From positions 1-58,262 of the forward strand of contig SVEK01000019.1 of assembly GCA_015057405.1 (NCBI GenBank): 58,262 nucleotides of DNA. Reading direction: 5' to 3'. The notes beneath the pieces were generated by a model, which ran no database searches, was not told the origin of the DNA, and worked only from the letters and a program-made list of their open reading frames with translations. This document shows, one piece after another, positions 26,966-34,663 of this stretch. Every line of letters begins with the position of its first letter. The stretch's first letter is position 1. The translations under genes were made by a program, and so were the position numbers. Source of the DNA: Lachnospiraceae bacterium (GTDB taxonomy: Bacteria; Bacillota; Clostridia; Lachnospirales; Lachnospiraceae).

Positions 26966-27646
26966 ATGGATATTTTGTCAAGGTGTAAAAAATATAATCA
27001 TATGTTTGCTTTGGCAGTGTTTGGAATATTTTATTTGGTTTCGTTTATTTTATTAGAGAAGAGAGATGTGCCGATACATGTTGTACATTGTGGTCTTGAT
27101 GATATGATACCGTTTTGTGAGTATTTCATTATTCCGTATTTTTTATGGTTTTTATTCGTAGGTGCTACAGTATATTATTTTGGAATTATTGTAAAAGATA
27201 AGGAAGAGTGTATGAGACTTTTTGCTTCTTTGGGTTTAGGTATGACTCTCTTTCTTGTTATATCTTTGGTGTATCCGAACGGACATCTTTTAAGACCTTC
27301 CCTTGAAGGTGAGGGGATATTCATTAAACTGGTGCAGTTTATATATACTGCAGATACTTCAACCAACATTTTACCAAGTTTGCATGTGTTTGAGACAGTT
27401 GTATGTTTTATTGCTATTGTCAAAAATGACAGTTGCAGAAAGAAGAAAGGTCTGTGCACCGGTTTAGGTATTTTATCATTATTGATTATTTTATCAACGG
27501 TGTTTCTTAAGCAACACAGCGTGATAGATGTATTGCTTGCTATTAATCTGAATGTAGTTTGTTACATATTAGTATATGTAAAATCAGTAAAGCCGGAATT
27601 AAAATCATCCGGTAAAACAACAAGAAAAGTTAAAGAATCATATTGA
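26966..27646 (+). CDS. PAP2-type membrane phosphatase/phosphotransferase
   Basis: Start ATG 26966 has AGAAGGA upstream. The 226-residue protein has about six membrane segments. It shows the PAP2 motifs NILPSLHVFET (normally PSxH) and KQHSVIDVLLA (normally SRxxxxxHxxxD, here with Ser earlier and the catalytic His and Asp kept). The first motif (KxxxxxxRP) may correspond to the stretch ending LLRPS. The layout resembles the lipid-phosphate or inositol-phosphorylceramide-synthase-like branch. It probably acts on a lipid phosphate at the membrane. Confidence 0.8.
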   Translation: MDILSRCKKYNHMFALAVFGIFYLVSFILLEKRDVPIHVVHCGLDDMIPFCEYFIIPYFLWFLFVGATVYYFGIIVKDKEECMRLFASLGLGMTLFLVISLVYPNGHLLRPSLEGEGIFIKLVQFIYTADTSTNILPSLHVFETVVCFIAIVKNDSCRKKKGLCTGLGILSLLIILSTVFLKQHSVIDVLLAINLNVVCYILVYVKSVKPELKSSGKTTRKVKESY

Positions 27647-27694
27647 AAAGTTTATAATAATTAAAAAAATATGTCATTTTATGTATTTTCACAA

Positions 27695-27723
27695 TTGATA
27701 TAGTGCCAATATATTGATATAAT
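27695..27723 (+). promoter_or_regulatory. Promoter of the HK-HPt-HD-GYP unit
   Basis: TTGATA (27695-27700), 17 bases, TATAAT (27718-27723), just before GGGAG and ATG 27746. Confidence 0.75.
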
Positions 27724-27745
27724 TAGTTTGGTTGGGAGTTGTTTT

Positions 27746-30460
27746 ATGTCAGGTGGTGAAAGTATGAGAAAAGGTAGTAATTCTGAAAAAATGAATACGT
27801 CTTTTTCTATGATGGGGATGCCGGATGTTATTACATTTGCTAATGCTATTCCCGGTGGTTTTTTTGTTTACTCTGCTGATGAAACAGAAGAGATACTTTA
27901 CGCTAATGCGGAATGTGTTCGCATGTTTGGTTGCAATAGTGATGCAGAGTTTTTAGCATTAACCGGTGGTACATTTAAGGGGATACCGGTTCCTGAAGAA
28001 TTAGAACAGGTCGAACAACAGATTAAGGAACAGATAGATAACGGGCGTAACAGCTTTGATTATGTGGAGTATCACATTATAACAAAAGACGGTAAAAGAA
28101 AGCATATTAAAGATTACGGAAGATATATTAAAACAGAAGGAAATGGAGATTATTTCTGTGTGTTTATTAAAGATAATACAAAAGAAAATGACAAAAACCA
28201 ACGAAAAAAAAATGAATTGGTTAATTCTATAGAAAGAGCAAAAAAAAATAAAAAGATATCTATTGGTTTTGCCCTTAGACTGTTTGTTATTTTGGCAATG
28301 CTTATTTGGATTGCTTTGGTAGGTTTTTCATTTTATAGAGAGCTTGATGCGTGGATGTTTACGGAGCGCCGCAAAAACCTTATTGAAGTTAATTCAAAAT
28401 CTTCGAGGATTGTTGAGAAGGCTATTGAAGATGCCTGGAATGGGATTGAAGTCTATGAGTATATTCTTAGTTCAAATGAGTTTAACAGTGAGGATGACTT
28501 GAAAGAACTGTTTAATCCATTACATAATTATGAAGATGCGACTAATTCTGAAATATTTGTATTAAATAAAAAAGGGCAGTGTTATTCGTCTATTAACGGG
28601 AAGTCGACATTTTCAAATCTGTCGGTATTAGATGATTCTGCTCCTGATTCCCAGATTACTATTGTATCTGATATGATAGGCAAAGATGAGATTACTCCTT
28701 ACTTGTTTTTACTTCACAGGCTGGATGAGCCGGTAAGTGTAGGTTCTGATGAGTTTAGTTTTATTGCTATAGCTATCGATATTGTTGAAGTTAGAGAGGC
28801 TTTTGATATAGATGGTTTTGGCAAAAAAGGTCATGTTATGGTAGCCGATGTTAAGGATGGTTCTAAGCTTTACAGTAAATGTGTAGAAGAAGGTCATACA
28901 GAACTTTTGCCGGGCAACAATATAGTTAAAGGCATTAAAGATAATTGTACATTTGTTGAGGGTGGAAGTTTTGCTGACTTTGCAGAGGCATTTGCCGAGA
29001 AAAAAGCATCTGCATTTGAAGTTTTGATTAAAGACGAATCATATTTTGTATCTGTTGTGCCTGCTCATTCTGTTGACTGGGATGTTATTATGGTTGTTCC
29101 TACTAATATGATTGGAACTGACACTAACAGTATGATGAACGGAGTTGCGAAGTTCTTTTGTATGGCTTCGTTTGGATTGATTATTATATGTGCATTGGTG
29201 ATTTATAGTGTAATACGGTCCCGTGAAGACAGAAAAGAAGCACTTAAGGAACATGAAGCCAGGGAAGTACTTGAGCAGATGAATGACAGGCTTGAGGTTG
29301 CTTCGCAGACAGCAATGTCTGCAAGTCAGGCTAAAACCATATTTTTATCTAATATGAGTCACGACATACGAACTCCTATCAATGGAATTATGGGCATGAC
29401 CAATATTGCATTAAAAAATAAAAATAATCCGGAAAAAATGGTAGAGTGTCTTGGCAAAATTGAGGGAGCTTCACAACATCTGTTTTCACTTATCAATGAC
29501 GTTCTTGACTTTAGTCGTATTGAACTTGGTGCCACCGTCGTGGTAAAAGAGTCAATGGATATCAGAAAATTATGTGACAGTTGTGCCTGTATTGTCAGTG
29601 GGTTGTTAGAAACACGACAGATAGAGCTTGTGTGTAATTTTGGACCATTTGAATATCCTATAGTATTAGGAGATGAATTACATCTTAGACAGGTGTTTGT
29701 AAACATACTTGGTAATAGTATTAAATTTACGCCGGATGGTGGAACTATTACTTTCACTGCTGTGGAAAGTAAGTATGATGATACCCATGTTAAACATGTA
29801 TACACTATTGAGGATACGGGAATTGGAATGAAACAGGAGTTTTTACCTCATGTTTTCGAAGCATTCACCATGGAGGATGACGGGGCAAGAACTACTTATA
29901 AAGGTTCAGGTCTCGGTATGGCTATTTCAAAACAGTTCGTTGATTTGATGGGCGGAAAAATTGGTGTAGAAAGTAAGTTGAATGTAGGAAGTAAATTTAC
30001 TATCGAGCTTATTTATGAGATTGACGAAACAATGATGGACGAGAGTTTAAGTGAGGATGAAGATCAGGAGATAAGTCTGGAGGGAATGAGAATACTTCTT
30101 GTTGAGGATAATGAGTTGAATGCAGAGATTGCCCAGATGATTCTTGAAGAAGTAGGTGCTGAAGTCACTTTGGCTGTTAACGGCAAGATTGCAGTTGATG
30201 AAATAATTAACAATCCACCCGGAACTTACGAGATAGTGCTTATGGATGTTATGATGCCTGTTATGGATGGTATAACGGCAACGAAGGTTATCAGGGCGAT
30301 GGATAGAGAAGATGCAAAAACGATTCCGATAATTGCAGTGACTGCTAATGCGTATGATGAAGATATAATAAAAGTTAAGGAAGCGGGTATGAATGCGCAT
30401 CTTGCAAAACCGATAGAACCGGAATTTATTATAAAAACACTCGAGTCTTTCAGAGGATAA
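27746..30460 (+). CDS. Large hybrid histidine kinase (PAS, extracellular sensor, kinase, receiver)
   Basis: ATG 27746 has GGGAG 7 bases upstream. The protein has 904 residues: an N-terminal cytoplasmic PAS domain (about 20-150), membrane segment (about 180-200), an extracellular Cache-like domain (about 205-465), second membrane segment (about 470-492), coiled coil, SHDIRTPING with His539, ATP-binding domain (FVNILGNSIKFTPDGG, DTGIGM, GSGLGM), and receiver with Asp834 in LMDVMMPVMDG. A PAS domain in front of the first membrane segment is unusual. The HPt gene and the HD-GYP regulator follow on the same strand at 60- and 22-base gaps, giving a ready phosphorelay. Confidence 0.9.
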   Translation: MSGGESMRKGSNSEKMNTSFSMMGMPDVITFANAIPGGFFVYSADETEEILYANAECVRMFGCNSDAEFLALTGGTFKGIPVPEELEQVEQQIKEQIDNGRNSFDYVEYHIITKDGKRKHIKDYGRYIKTEGNGDYFCVFIKDNTKENDKNQRKKNELVNSIERAKKNKKISIGFALRLFVILAMLIWIALVGFSFYRELDAWMFTERRKNLIEVNSKSSRIVEKAIEDAWNGIEVYEYILSSNEFNSEDDLKELFNPLHNYEDATNSEIFVLNKKGQCYSSINGKSTFSNLSVLDDSAPDSQITIVSDMIGKDEITPYLFLLHRLDEPVSVGSDEFSFIAIAIDIVEVREAFDIDGFGKKGHVMVADVKDGSKLYSKCVEEGHTELLPGNNIVKGIKDNCTFVEGGSFADFAEAFAEKKASAFEVLIKDESYFVSVVPAHSVDWDVIMVVPTNMIGTDTNSMMNGVAKFFCMASFGLIIICALVIYSVIRSREDRKEALKEHEAREVLEQMNDRLEVASQTAMSASQAKTIFLSNMSHDIRTPINGIMGMTNIALKNKNNPEKMVECLGKIEGASQHLFSLINDVLDFSRIELGATVVVKESMDIRKLCDSCACIVSGLLETRQIELVCNFGPFEYPIVLGDELHLRQVFVNILGNSIKFTPDGGTITFTAVESKYDDTHVKHVYTIEDTGIGMKQEFLPHVFEAFTMEDDGARTTYKGSGLGMAISKQFVDLMGGKIGVESKLNVGSKFTIELIYEIDETMMDESLSEDEDQEISLEGMRILLVEDNELNAEIAQMILEEVGAEVTLAVNGKIAVDEIINNPPGTYEIVLMDVMMPVMDGITATKVIRAMDREDAKTIPIIAVTANAYDEDIIKVKEAGMNAHLAKPIEPEFIIKTLESFRG

Positions 30461-30520
30461 TTTATCAAGTATTAGTTTATGAATGATCGCCAGCAAATAT
30501 AGTCAGGAGGAGATGTCAGA

Positions 30521-30877
30521 ATGGAACTTAGACAGGTATATGAGCAGCTTCAGGGAGATTATGACAGTGCAATAAAAAGACTTATGTCTGAAAAATTTAT
30601 GAAAAAATATCTCAAAAAATTCATTGATAATAAAATGGATGAGGCAATAATGAGGGCGCTTGATGCTAAGGATTATGAAACTGCATTTCGTGAGGCTCAT
30701 AATTTAAAGGGAGTATGTGCCAATCTGAATCTTGACAGACTTAAGGTGTCTGCAAGTGAATTGACAGAGGCCCTTCGTAGCGGACAACCCCAGGGGGATA
30801 TTACAGAACTTATTAATTCCTTAAATGCTGATTACAATATGACAGTGGAAGCACTTAGCAACATAGAGTTTAGTTAA
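30521..30877 (+). CDS. Histidine phosphotransfer (HPt) protein
   Basis: The 118-residue all-helical protein has the HPt motif AHNLKGVCANL with phospho-His60 (family consensus AHxLKGxxxxxG). AGGAGG lies 9 bases before the start. It is the only HPt protein in a region with five hybrid kinases, and sits between a kinase and a response regulator. It therefore most likely carries phosphate from kinase receivers to the HD-GYP protein. Confidence 0.88.
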   Translation: MELRQVYEQLQGDYDSAIKRLMSEKFMKKYLKKFIDNKMDEAIMRALDAKDYETAFREAHNLKGVCANLNLDRLKVSASELTEALRSGQPQGDITELINSLNADYNMTVEALSNIEFS

Positions 30878-30899
30878 GTGTACGAAAAGGAGAGATTGC

Positions 30900-31985
30900 A
30901 TGGATAAAAATACGCTTTTAATTGTAGATGATGTAGATATTAACAGAGAAATATTGAAAGATATATTTGAAGAACAGTTTACGATATATGAAGCGGAGGA
31001 CGGAGAAGCAGCAATATCTCTTATTGATAAATATAAAGAGGATATTGCTATAATGTTTCTTGATTTGCAGATGCCAAGAAAGAATGGTCTGGAAGTTCTT
31101 ACTTATATGAATGAACAACATCTTGAGAATCAGATACCTGTTATTATGATAACAGGAGAGTCGACGGTTGACAGTGATGTAAAGGCATATGAGCTTGGGG
31201 TGGCAGATATCATATATAAACCATTTTCTCCGGCAGTCGTAATACGTAGAACGTTGAATATTATAGAATTGTATGAAAACAGAATTAATCTTGAGAACAA
31301 ACTTGAGGAAAGAACTGCCCAACTTCGTGTCAGTCAGAAAAAACTTGAAATGAACAATGAGTTTCTTATGAATGCGTTAAGTTCGGTTGTAGAGTTTAGA
31401 AGTCTTGAATCAGGTGAACATATTAAAAGAGTGAAGACATTTACAGGTGTTCTTCTTTCGCATTTGAAAAAATTGTATCCGGAGTACAATATAACCAATG
31501 AGCAGGTACATCTTATTGTTAATGCTTCGGCTCTTCATGACATTGGAAAGATAGCAATCCCTGATGAGATATTGTTGAAACCGGGCAAACTTACAGATGA
31601 AGAATTTGAGTTTATGAAAACTCATAGTGCAAAAGGCTGTGAGATATTAGAGATGTTTAAGCAGGAAGAAAATGAATTTTATCAGTACTGTTATGATATA
31701 TGCAGACACCATCATGAGCGATATGATGGCAGAGGATATCCGGACAAACTGGTAGGGGAAAATATTCCGATTTGGGCACAGATAGTGTCAATAGTTGATG
31801 TATATGATGCTCTTGTAAGCAAAAGAGTATATAAACCATCATTTTCGATTGAAGAGGCAGAACGTATGATTCTTGCAGGCGAATGCGGTACATTTTCTCC
31901 AAAGATTATTGACTGTTTTGAAAGTGCCAAGGAAGAATTATTTGAATTAACCCAAAGTGAATTAAGTTTTAATGATGTAGTATAA
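30900..31985 (+). CDS. Response regulator with HD-GYP domain (c-di-GMP phosphodiesterase)
   Basis: The 361-residue protein has an N-terminal receiver with Asp55 in FLDLQMPRKNG. A coiled linker follows, then an HD-GYP domain: HDIGKIAIPDEILLKPGKLT with His213-Asp214, HHERYDGRGYP with G279-Y280-P281. HD-GYP enzymes hydrolyse c-di-GMP to GMP or pGpG. The GYP triad and metal ligands are intact, so it should be active. It is the output of the kinase-HPt unit, and its product level could be read by the PilZ-MCP at 2090. Confidence 0.92.
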   Translation: MDKNTLLIVDDVDINREILKDIFEEQFTIYEAEDGEAAISLIDKYKEDIAIMFLDLQMPRKNGLEVLTYMNEQHLENQIPVIMITGESTVDSDVKAYELGVADIIYKPFSPAVVIRRTLNIIELYENRINLENKLEERTAQLRVSQKKLEMNNEFLMNALSSVVEFRSLESGEHIKRVKTFTGVLLSHLKKLYPEYNITNEQVHLIVNASALHDIGKIAIPDEILLKPGKLTDEEFEFMKTHSAKGCEILEMFKQEENEFYQYCYDICRHHHERYDGRGYPDKLVGENIPIWAQIVSIVDVYDALVSKRVYKPSFSIEEAERMILAGECGTFSPKIIDCFESAKEELFELTQSELSFNDVV

Positions 31986-32035
31986 TATGCAGAATACTCA
32001 TTTAGACAGTGAATAATATAATTATGAATTTAAGA

Positions 32036-32074
32036 ACATCAGTGACCGGTTGATAAGTCACTGATGTTTTTGTT
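32036..32074 (+). terminator. Strong intrinsic terminator after the HD-GYP gene
   Basis: ACATCAGTGAC (32036-32046) pairs perfectly with GTCACTGATGT (32057-32067), followed by TTTTTGTTT. It separates the signalling unit from the convergent XRE gene. Confidence 0.9.
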
Positions 32075-32077
32075 TGG

Positions 32078-32416
32078 TTAGCTGTTTTTTAGTTCAAAAT
32101 ACAAATTTATGATTTTAATCAAGTCAGCTTTTTGTTTTTCATCATCAGAGTTAAATACCTCCCAAAAAGCAAGGGGTACATTATGCATAGCATGTGGACG
32201 TTTATCAATTCCTCTTACAAGATAGTCAAGATTGGTGGACAGAATTGGACATATATTTATCAGCTTTTCCAATGAAAGACTTGATAAACCTCTTTCAACT
32301 TCGCTACAATGTTTGACTGAAATATCAAGCGCTTCTGCAAGCTCTGCCTGTGTTATTTTTTTTTCATAACGAAGCATAGTTATTCGATGCCCGATTTCTT
32401 TATTGAGATTATTCAT
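32078..32416 (-). CDS. Small XRE-family DNA-binding protein
   Basis: The 112-residue protein has a Cro/CI-type helix-turn-helix in residues about 8-65 (RITMLRYEKKITQAELAEAL, SVKHCSEVERGLSS) and a short helical tail. A purine-rich AGGTGAAT site lies before the ATG on the minus strand. It stands alone between the signalling island and the fatty acid operon. A role in controlling neighbours is possible but no operator is evident. Confidence 0.85.
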   Translation of the reverse strand: MNNLNKEIGHRITMLRYEKKITQAELAEALDISVKHCSEVERGLSSLSLEKLINICPILSTNLDYLVRGIDKRPHAMHNVPLAFWEVFNSDDEKQKADLIKIINLYFELKNS

Positions 32417-32535
32417 TAATATTCACCTCATACCCATAGTATATGAATAAGTATAAAAAAATAATTTTGAAATTTGAAAAACATACGACGTTACATGCAA
32501 TACAACCTATCGGGTTTTGCTTGGGGGTATTGCTT

Positions 32536-32667
32536 TTTTACTAGGAAATTTCTTTGAAATTGTCCTAGTAAGCAAAAGCGCTCCGCGGGAACGCACTGCG
32601 GCGGAGAGGAAAATGTTGCTAACGCAACCAGGCGCAGGCGGAGAATGTCGCAAGCGACATTCTTTGT
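32536..32667 (+). repeat. Dispersed four-hairpin repeat, full copy 2
   Basis: Four hairpins follow one another: ACTAGGAAATTTC/GAAATTGTCCTAGT from 32540, CTCCGC/GCGGAG (32581-32586 with 32601-32606), GTTGC-TAAC-GCAAC (32615-32628) and GAATGTCGCAAGCGACATTC (32643-32662). It is nearly identical to the copy at 47195; only the linker between hairpins 3 and 4 differs. A weak terminator-like stem (GCAATAC/GTATTGC) and a T run lie directly before it. It ends about 24 bases before the -35 box of the fatty acid operon. Confidence 0.92.
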
Positions 32668-32690
32668 TAGATTAGTTTTATAAAAAAATA

Positions 32691-32719
32691 TTGACAAAGG
32701 AAAGGCATATGCATATAAT
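32691..32719 (+). promoter_or_regulatory. Perfect consensus promoter of the fatty acid synthesis operon
   Basis: TTGACA (32691-32696), exactly 17 bases, TATAAT (32714-32719). The start point is expected near 32726, directly before the tandem operator. Confidence 0.92.
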
Positions 32720-32727
32720 ATACACAA

Positions 32728-32755
32728 TATATTTAACTAAATATATTTAACTAAA
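32728..32755 (+). promoter_or_regulatory. Tandem 14-bp operator repeats
   Basis: TATATTTAACTAAA occurs twice head-to-tail, perfectly (32728-32741 and 32742-32755). The junction forms the palindrome TAAATATATTTA. It sits just behind the transcription start, where a repressor would act. The FabT-like MarR protein encoded at the operon end (42934) is the obvious candidate to bind it. Confidence 0.75.
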
Positions 32756-32787
32756 ATAATTTATTTAATTTAATGGAGGTAATTGAA

Positions 32788-33018
32788 ATGACATTTGAAA
32801 AGGTAAAGGAAATTATTGTTGAAACTATTAGTTGTGATGAGGATAAGATTACATTGGATGCAAGTTTGAAGGATGATCTTGGAATTGATTCACTTGATGC
32901 AATGGAGCTTAGCATGGCTTTGGAAGAGAATTTTTCATTGACAATTGATGAGGAAGAACTTCAGAAATTTGTAACAGTTCGTAACATCGTAGAGTTCTTG
33001 GATAAGCAGAACGGTTAA
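32788..33018 (+). CDS. acpP: Acyl carrier protein
   Basis: Start ATG 32788 has GGAGG 9 bases upstream; the earlier in-frame ATG lies on that site. The 76-residue acidic protein has the phosphopantetheine site DSLDAMEL with Ser35 and the usual four-helix pattern. It carries acyl chains for the Fab enzymes encoded downstream. It is the first gene of the operon, directly followed by the broken accB. Confidence 0.92.
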   Translation: MTFEKVKEIIVETISCDEDKITLDASLKDDLGIDSLDAMELSMALEENFSLTIDEEELQKFVTVRNIVEFLDKQNG

Positions 33019-33312
33019 TATAAAGATAGCCAATTAAGGGATCGGTTTGACAGTTCTGAGGAAGTTGTTAAAGTGCCGTTGGCAGGAACATTTTTCAGAA
33101 CTGCATTACCCGGGAACCTCATTTTATTGAAGTTGGTTCTAAGGTTAAAAGGTTATATGATTGGTTTTGTTGAAACTATGAAGCTTACGAATGAAGTTTT
33201 CTGCCACAAAGGATAGTGTTATTCCAGAGATTCTTGTGGAAGATGATGTATGGTTGAGTATGATCAGCCTATGGTTGTTATTAATTTATGTCCGGGAGAA
33301 AAGTATGTTTAA
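33019..33312 (+). pseudogene. accB: Biotin carboxyl carrier protein gene (accB), frameshifted and 5'-truncated
   Basis: Read in pieces from different frames, this stretch gives a biotinyl domain: VVKVPLAGTFFRTALPG, then EPHFIEVGSKVK, then KGYMIGFVETMKLTNEVF, then ATKDSVIPEILVEDDVW, then VEYDQPMVVINLCPGEK. Joining them needs at least four frame changes, at about 33110, 33143, 33197 and 33253. ETMKL holds the lysine that should carry biotin. The N-terminal about 70 residues and any start codon are missing; homology begins about 30 bases after the acpP stop. The final piece ends at TAA overlapping the accC start, the normal coupling of accB to accC. The gene cannot make a functional protein as sequenced. 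Confidence 0.85.
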
Positions 33313-34663
33313 AAGAGTGCTAATTGCCAATCGTGGTGAAATTGCAGTTCGAATTATCAGAGCTTGCAGGGAGATGGATATAGAGACGGTTGTTGTGCAT
33401 TCAGATGCTGATGCTAATTCTCTTGCAGTTATGATCGCTACCGATTCAGTTTGTATAGATTCGGATAAGGAACCGGACAGTTACCTTAATCAGGATGCTA
33501 TTATTGAAACAGCACTTCTTATGAAGTGTGATGCAATTCATCCGGGTTATGGTTTCTTGTCCGAGAATGCCGGTTTTGCCCGAAAATGTGAGGAAAATAA
33601 TATTGTTTTCATAGGTCCTTCTGCTGATATTATAAGTAAAATTGGCAATAAGCGGGCTGCAAGAGAACTTATGATTCAGTCAGGAGTGCCGGTTGTTCCG
33701 GGGTCTAAGGGATTGATTGAAAGTGTATCTGAGGCAGAACAAATTGCTGACACGATAGGATATCCGGTTTTGATAAAAGCCGCTAACGGTGGTGGTAAAG
33801 GTGTGCGTAAGGTATTTTTCAGGGAAGAAATAAAAAGCGCATATGAAACGGCAAAGGCAGAGGCAAAGGCTGCTTTTGGAAATGATGATATGTATATGGA
33901 GAAATTAATAATTGATCCGCATCATATCGAGATTCAGATAGCTGCAGATAAAATTGGAAATGTAGTGTATCTGGGTGAAAGAGATTGTTCAATTCAAAGG
34001 AATAATCAAAAACTCATCGGAGAAGCTCCTTCAAAAATTGTTACGCAAGACATGAGAAGGCAGATGGGAGAAATTGCAGCAAAGGTTGCAAAAACTGCAA
34101 ATTATTACAGTGTCGGAACTGTGAAATTTGTTGTTGATGATGAAGGTAATTTTTATTTTGTTGAAATGAATACAAGAATTCCGGTGGAGCATCCGGTAAC
34201 TGAAATGATAACGGGTATTGACCTTATCAAAGAGCAAATCAGAATTGCTTACGGTTTGAAACTTGGATTCTCTCAGGAAGATATATGTATTGATAATCAT
34301 GCTATAGAATGCAGAATTTATGCCATGACACCGGGAATTGTTAATTTTATTCATATTCCGGGAGGATTTGGTGTCAGAGTCGATAGTCATTTGTTTTCGG
34401 GTTATGAAGTGAGTCCTTATTATGATTCTATGGTGGCTAAGATTATAGTGACGGGAAAAACACGAATTGAGGCTATAAGAAGACTTAGAAGGGCATTGGA
34501 AGAATTAATTATTGATGGTATTAGTACCAATCGAGAGTTTATGCATTTGCTTACATATCACCCGGATTTTATAAGAGGTAATTATAATATCGCATTCTGG
34601 GAAAAGAATAATGAAACAATTGATAAGTGGATGCAAGGAGGGCGAAAGAATAATGGAGATTAA
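33305..34663 (+). CDS. accC: Biotin carboxylase-like protein with degenerate active site
   Basis: ATG 33305 begins MFKRVLIANRGEIAVRI, the family N-terminus; the longer frame upstream belongs to broken accB. The 452 residues cover the whole ATP-grasp fold (HPGYGFLSENA, IKAANGGGKGVR, ERDCSIQR, EMNTRIPVEHP, ECRI, PGGFGVR). Several normally invariant residues are changed. Using E. coli AccC numbering, His236 is Asn (N234), Glu276, a Mg2+ ligand, is Lys (K274), and Gln294 is Pro (P292). The glycine loop is one residue short, and the EDPxxxFxPSPG loop is shortened by about seven residues. Lys238 and Arg338 equivalents remain. It is probably inactive as a carboxylase although the frame is intact. 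Confidence 0.88.
   Translation: MFKRVLIANRGEIAVRIIRACREMDIETVVVHSDADANSLAVMIATDSVCIDSDKEPDSYLNQDAIIETALLMKCDAIHPGYGFLSENAGFARKCEENNIVFIGPSADIISKIGNKRAARELMIQSGVPVVPGSKGLIESVSEAEQIADTIGYPVLIKAANGGGKGVRKVFFREEIKSAYETAKAEAKAAFGNDDMYMEKLIIDPHHIEIQIAADKIGNVVYLGERDCSIQRNNQKLIGEAPSKIVTQDMRRQMGEIAAKVAKTANYYSVGTVKFVVDDEGNFYFVEMNTRIPVEHPVTEMITGIDLIKEQIRIAYGLKLGFSQEDICIDNHAIECRIYAMTPGIVNFIHIPGGFGVRVDSHLFSGYEVSPYYDSMVAKIIVTGKTRIEAIRRLRRALEELIIDGISTNREFMHLLTYHPDFIRGNYNIAFWEKNNETIDKWMQGGRKNNGD

Noticed and set aside
32491-32727. 78-residue minus-strand ORF across the repeat before the fatty acid operon
   Set aside because: It lies on the hairpin repeat and the operon promoter, has no ribosome site and reads like translated repeat sequence.
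33191-33304. N-terminal extension of the accC reading frame
   Set aside because: These codons are one of the frames of the broken accB (ATKDSVIPEILVEDD), and the accC start with family N-terminus is at 33305.
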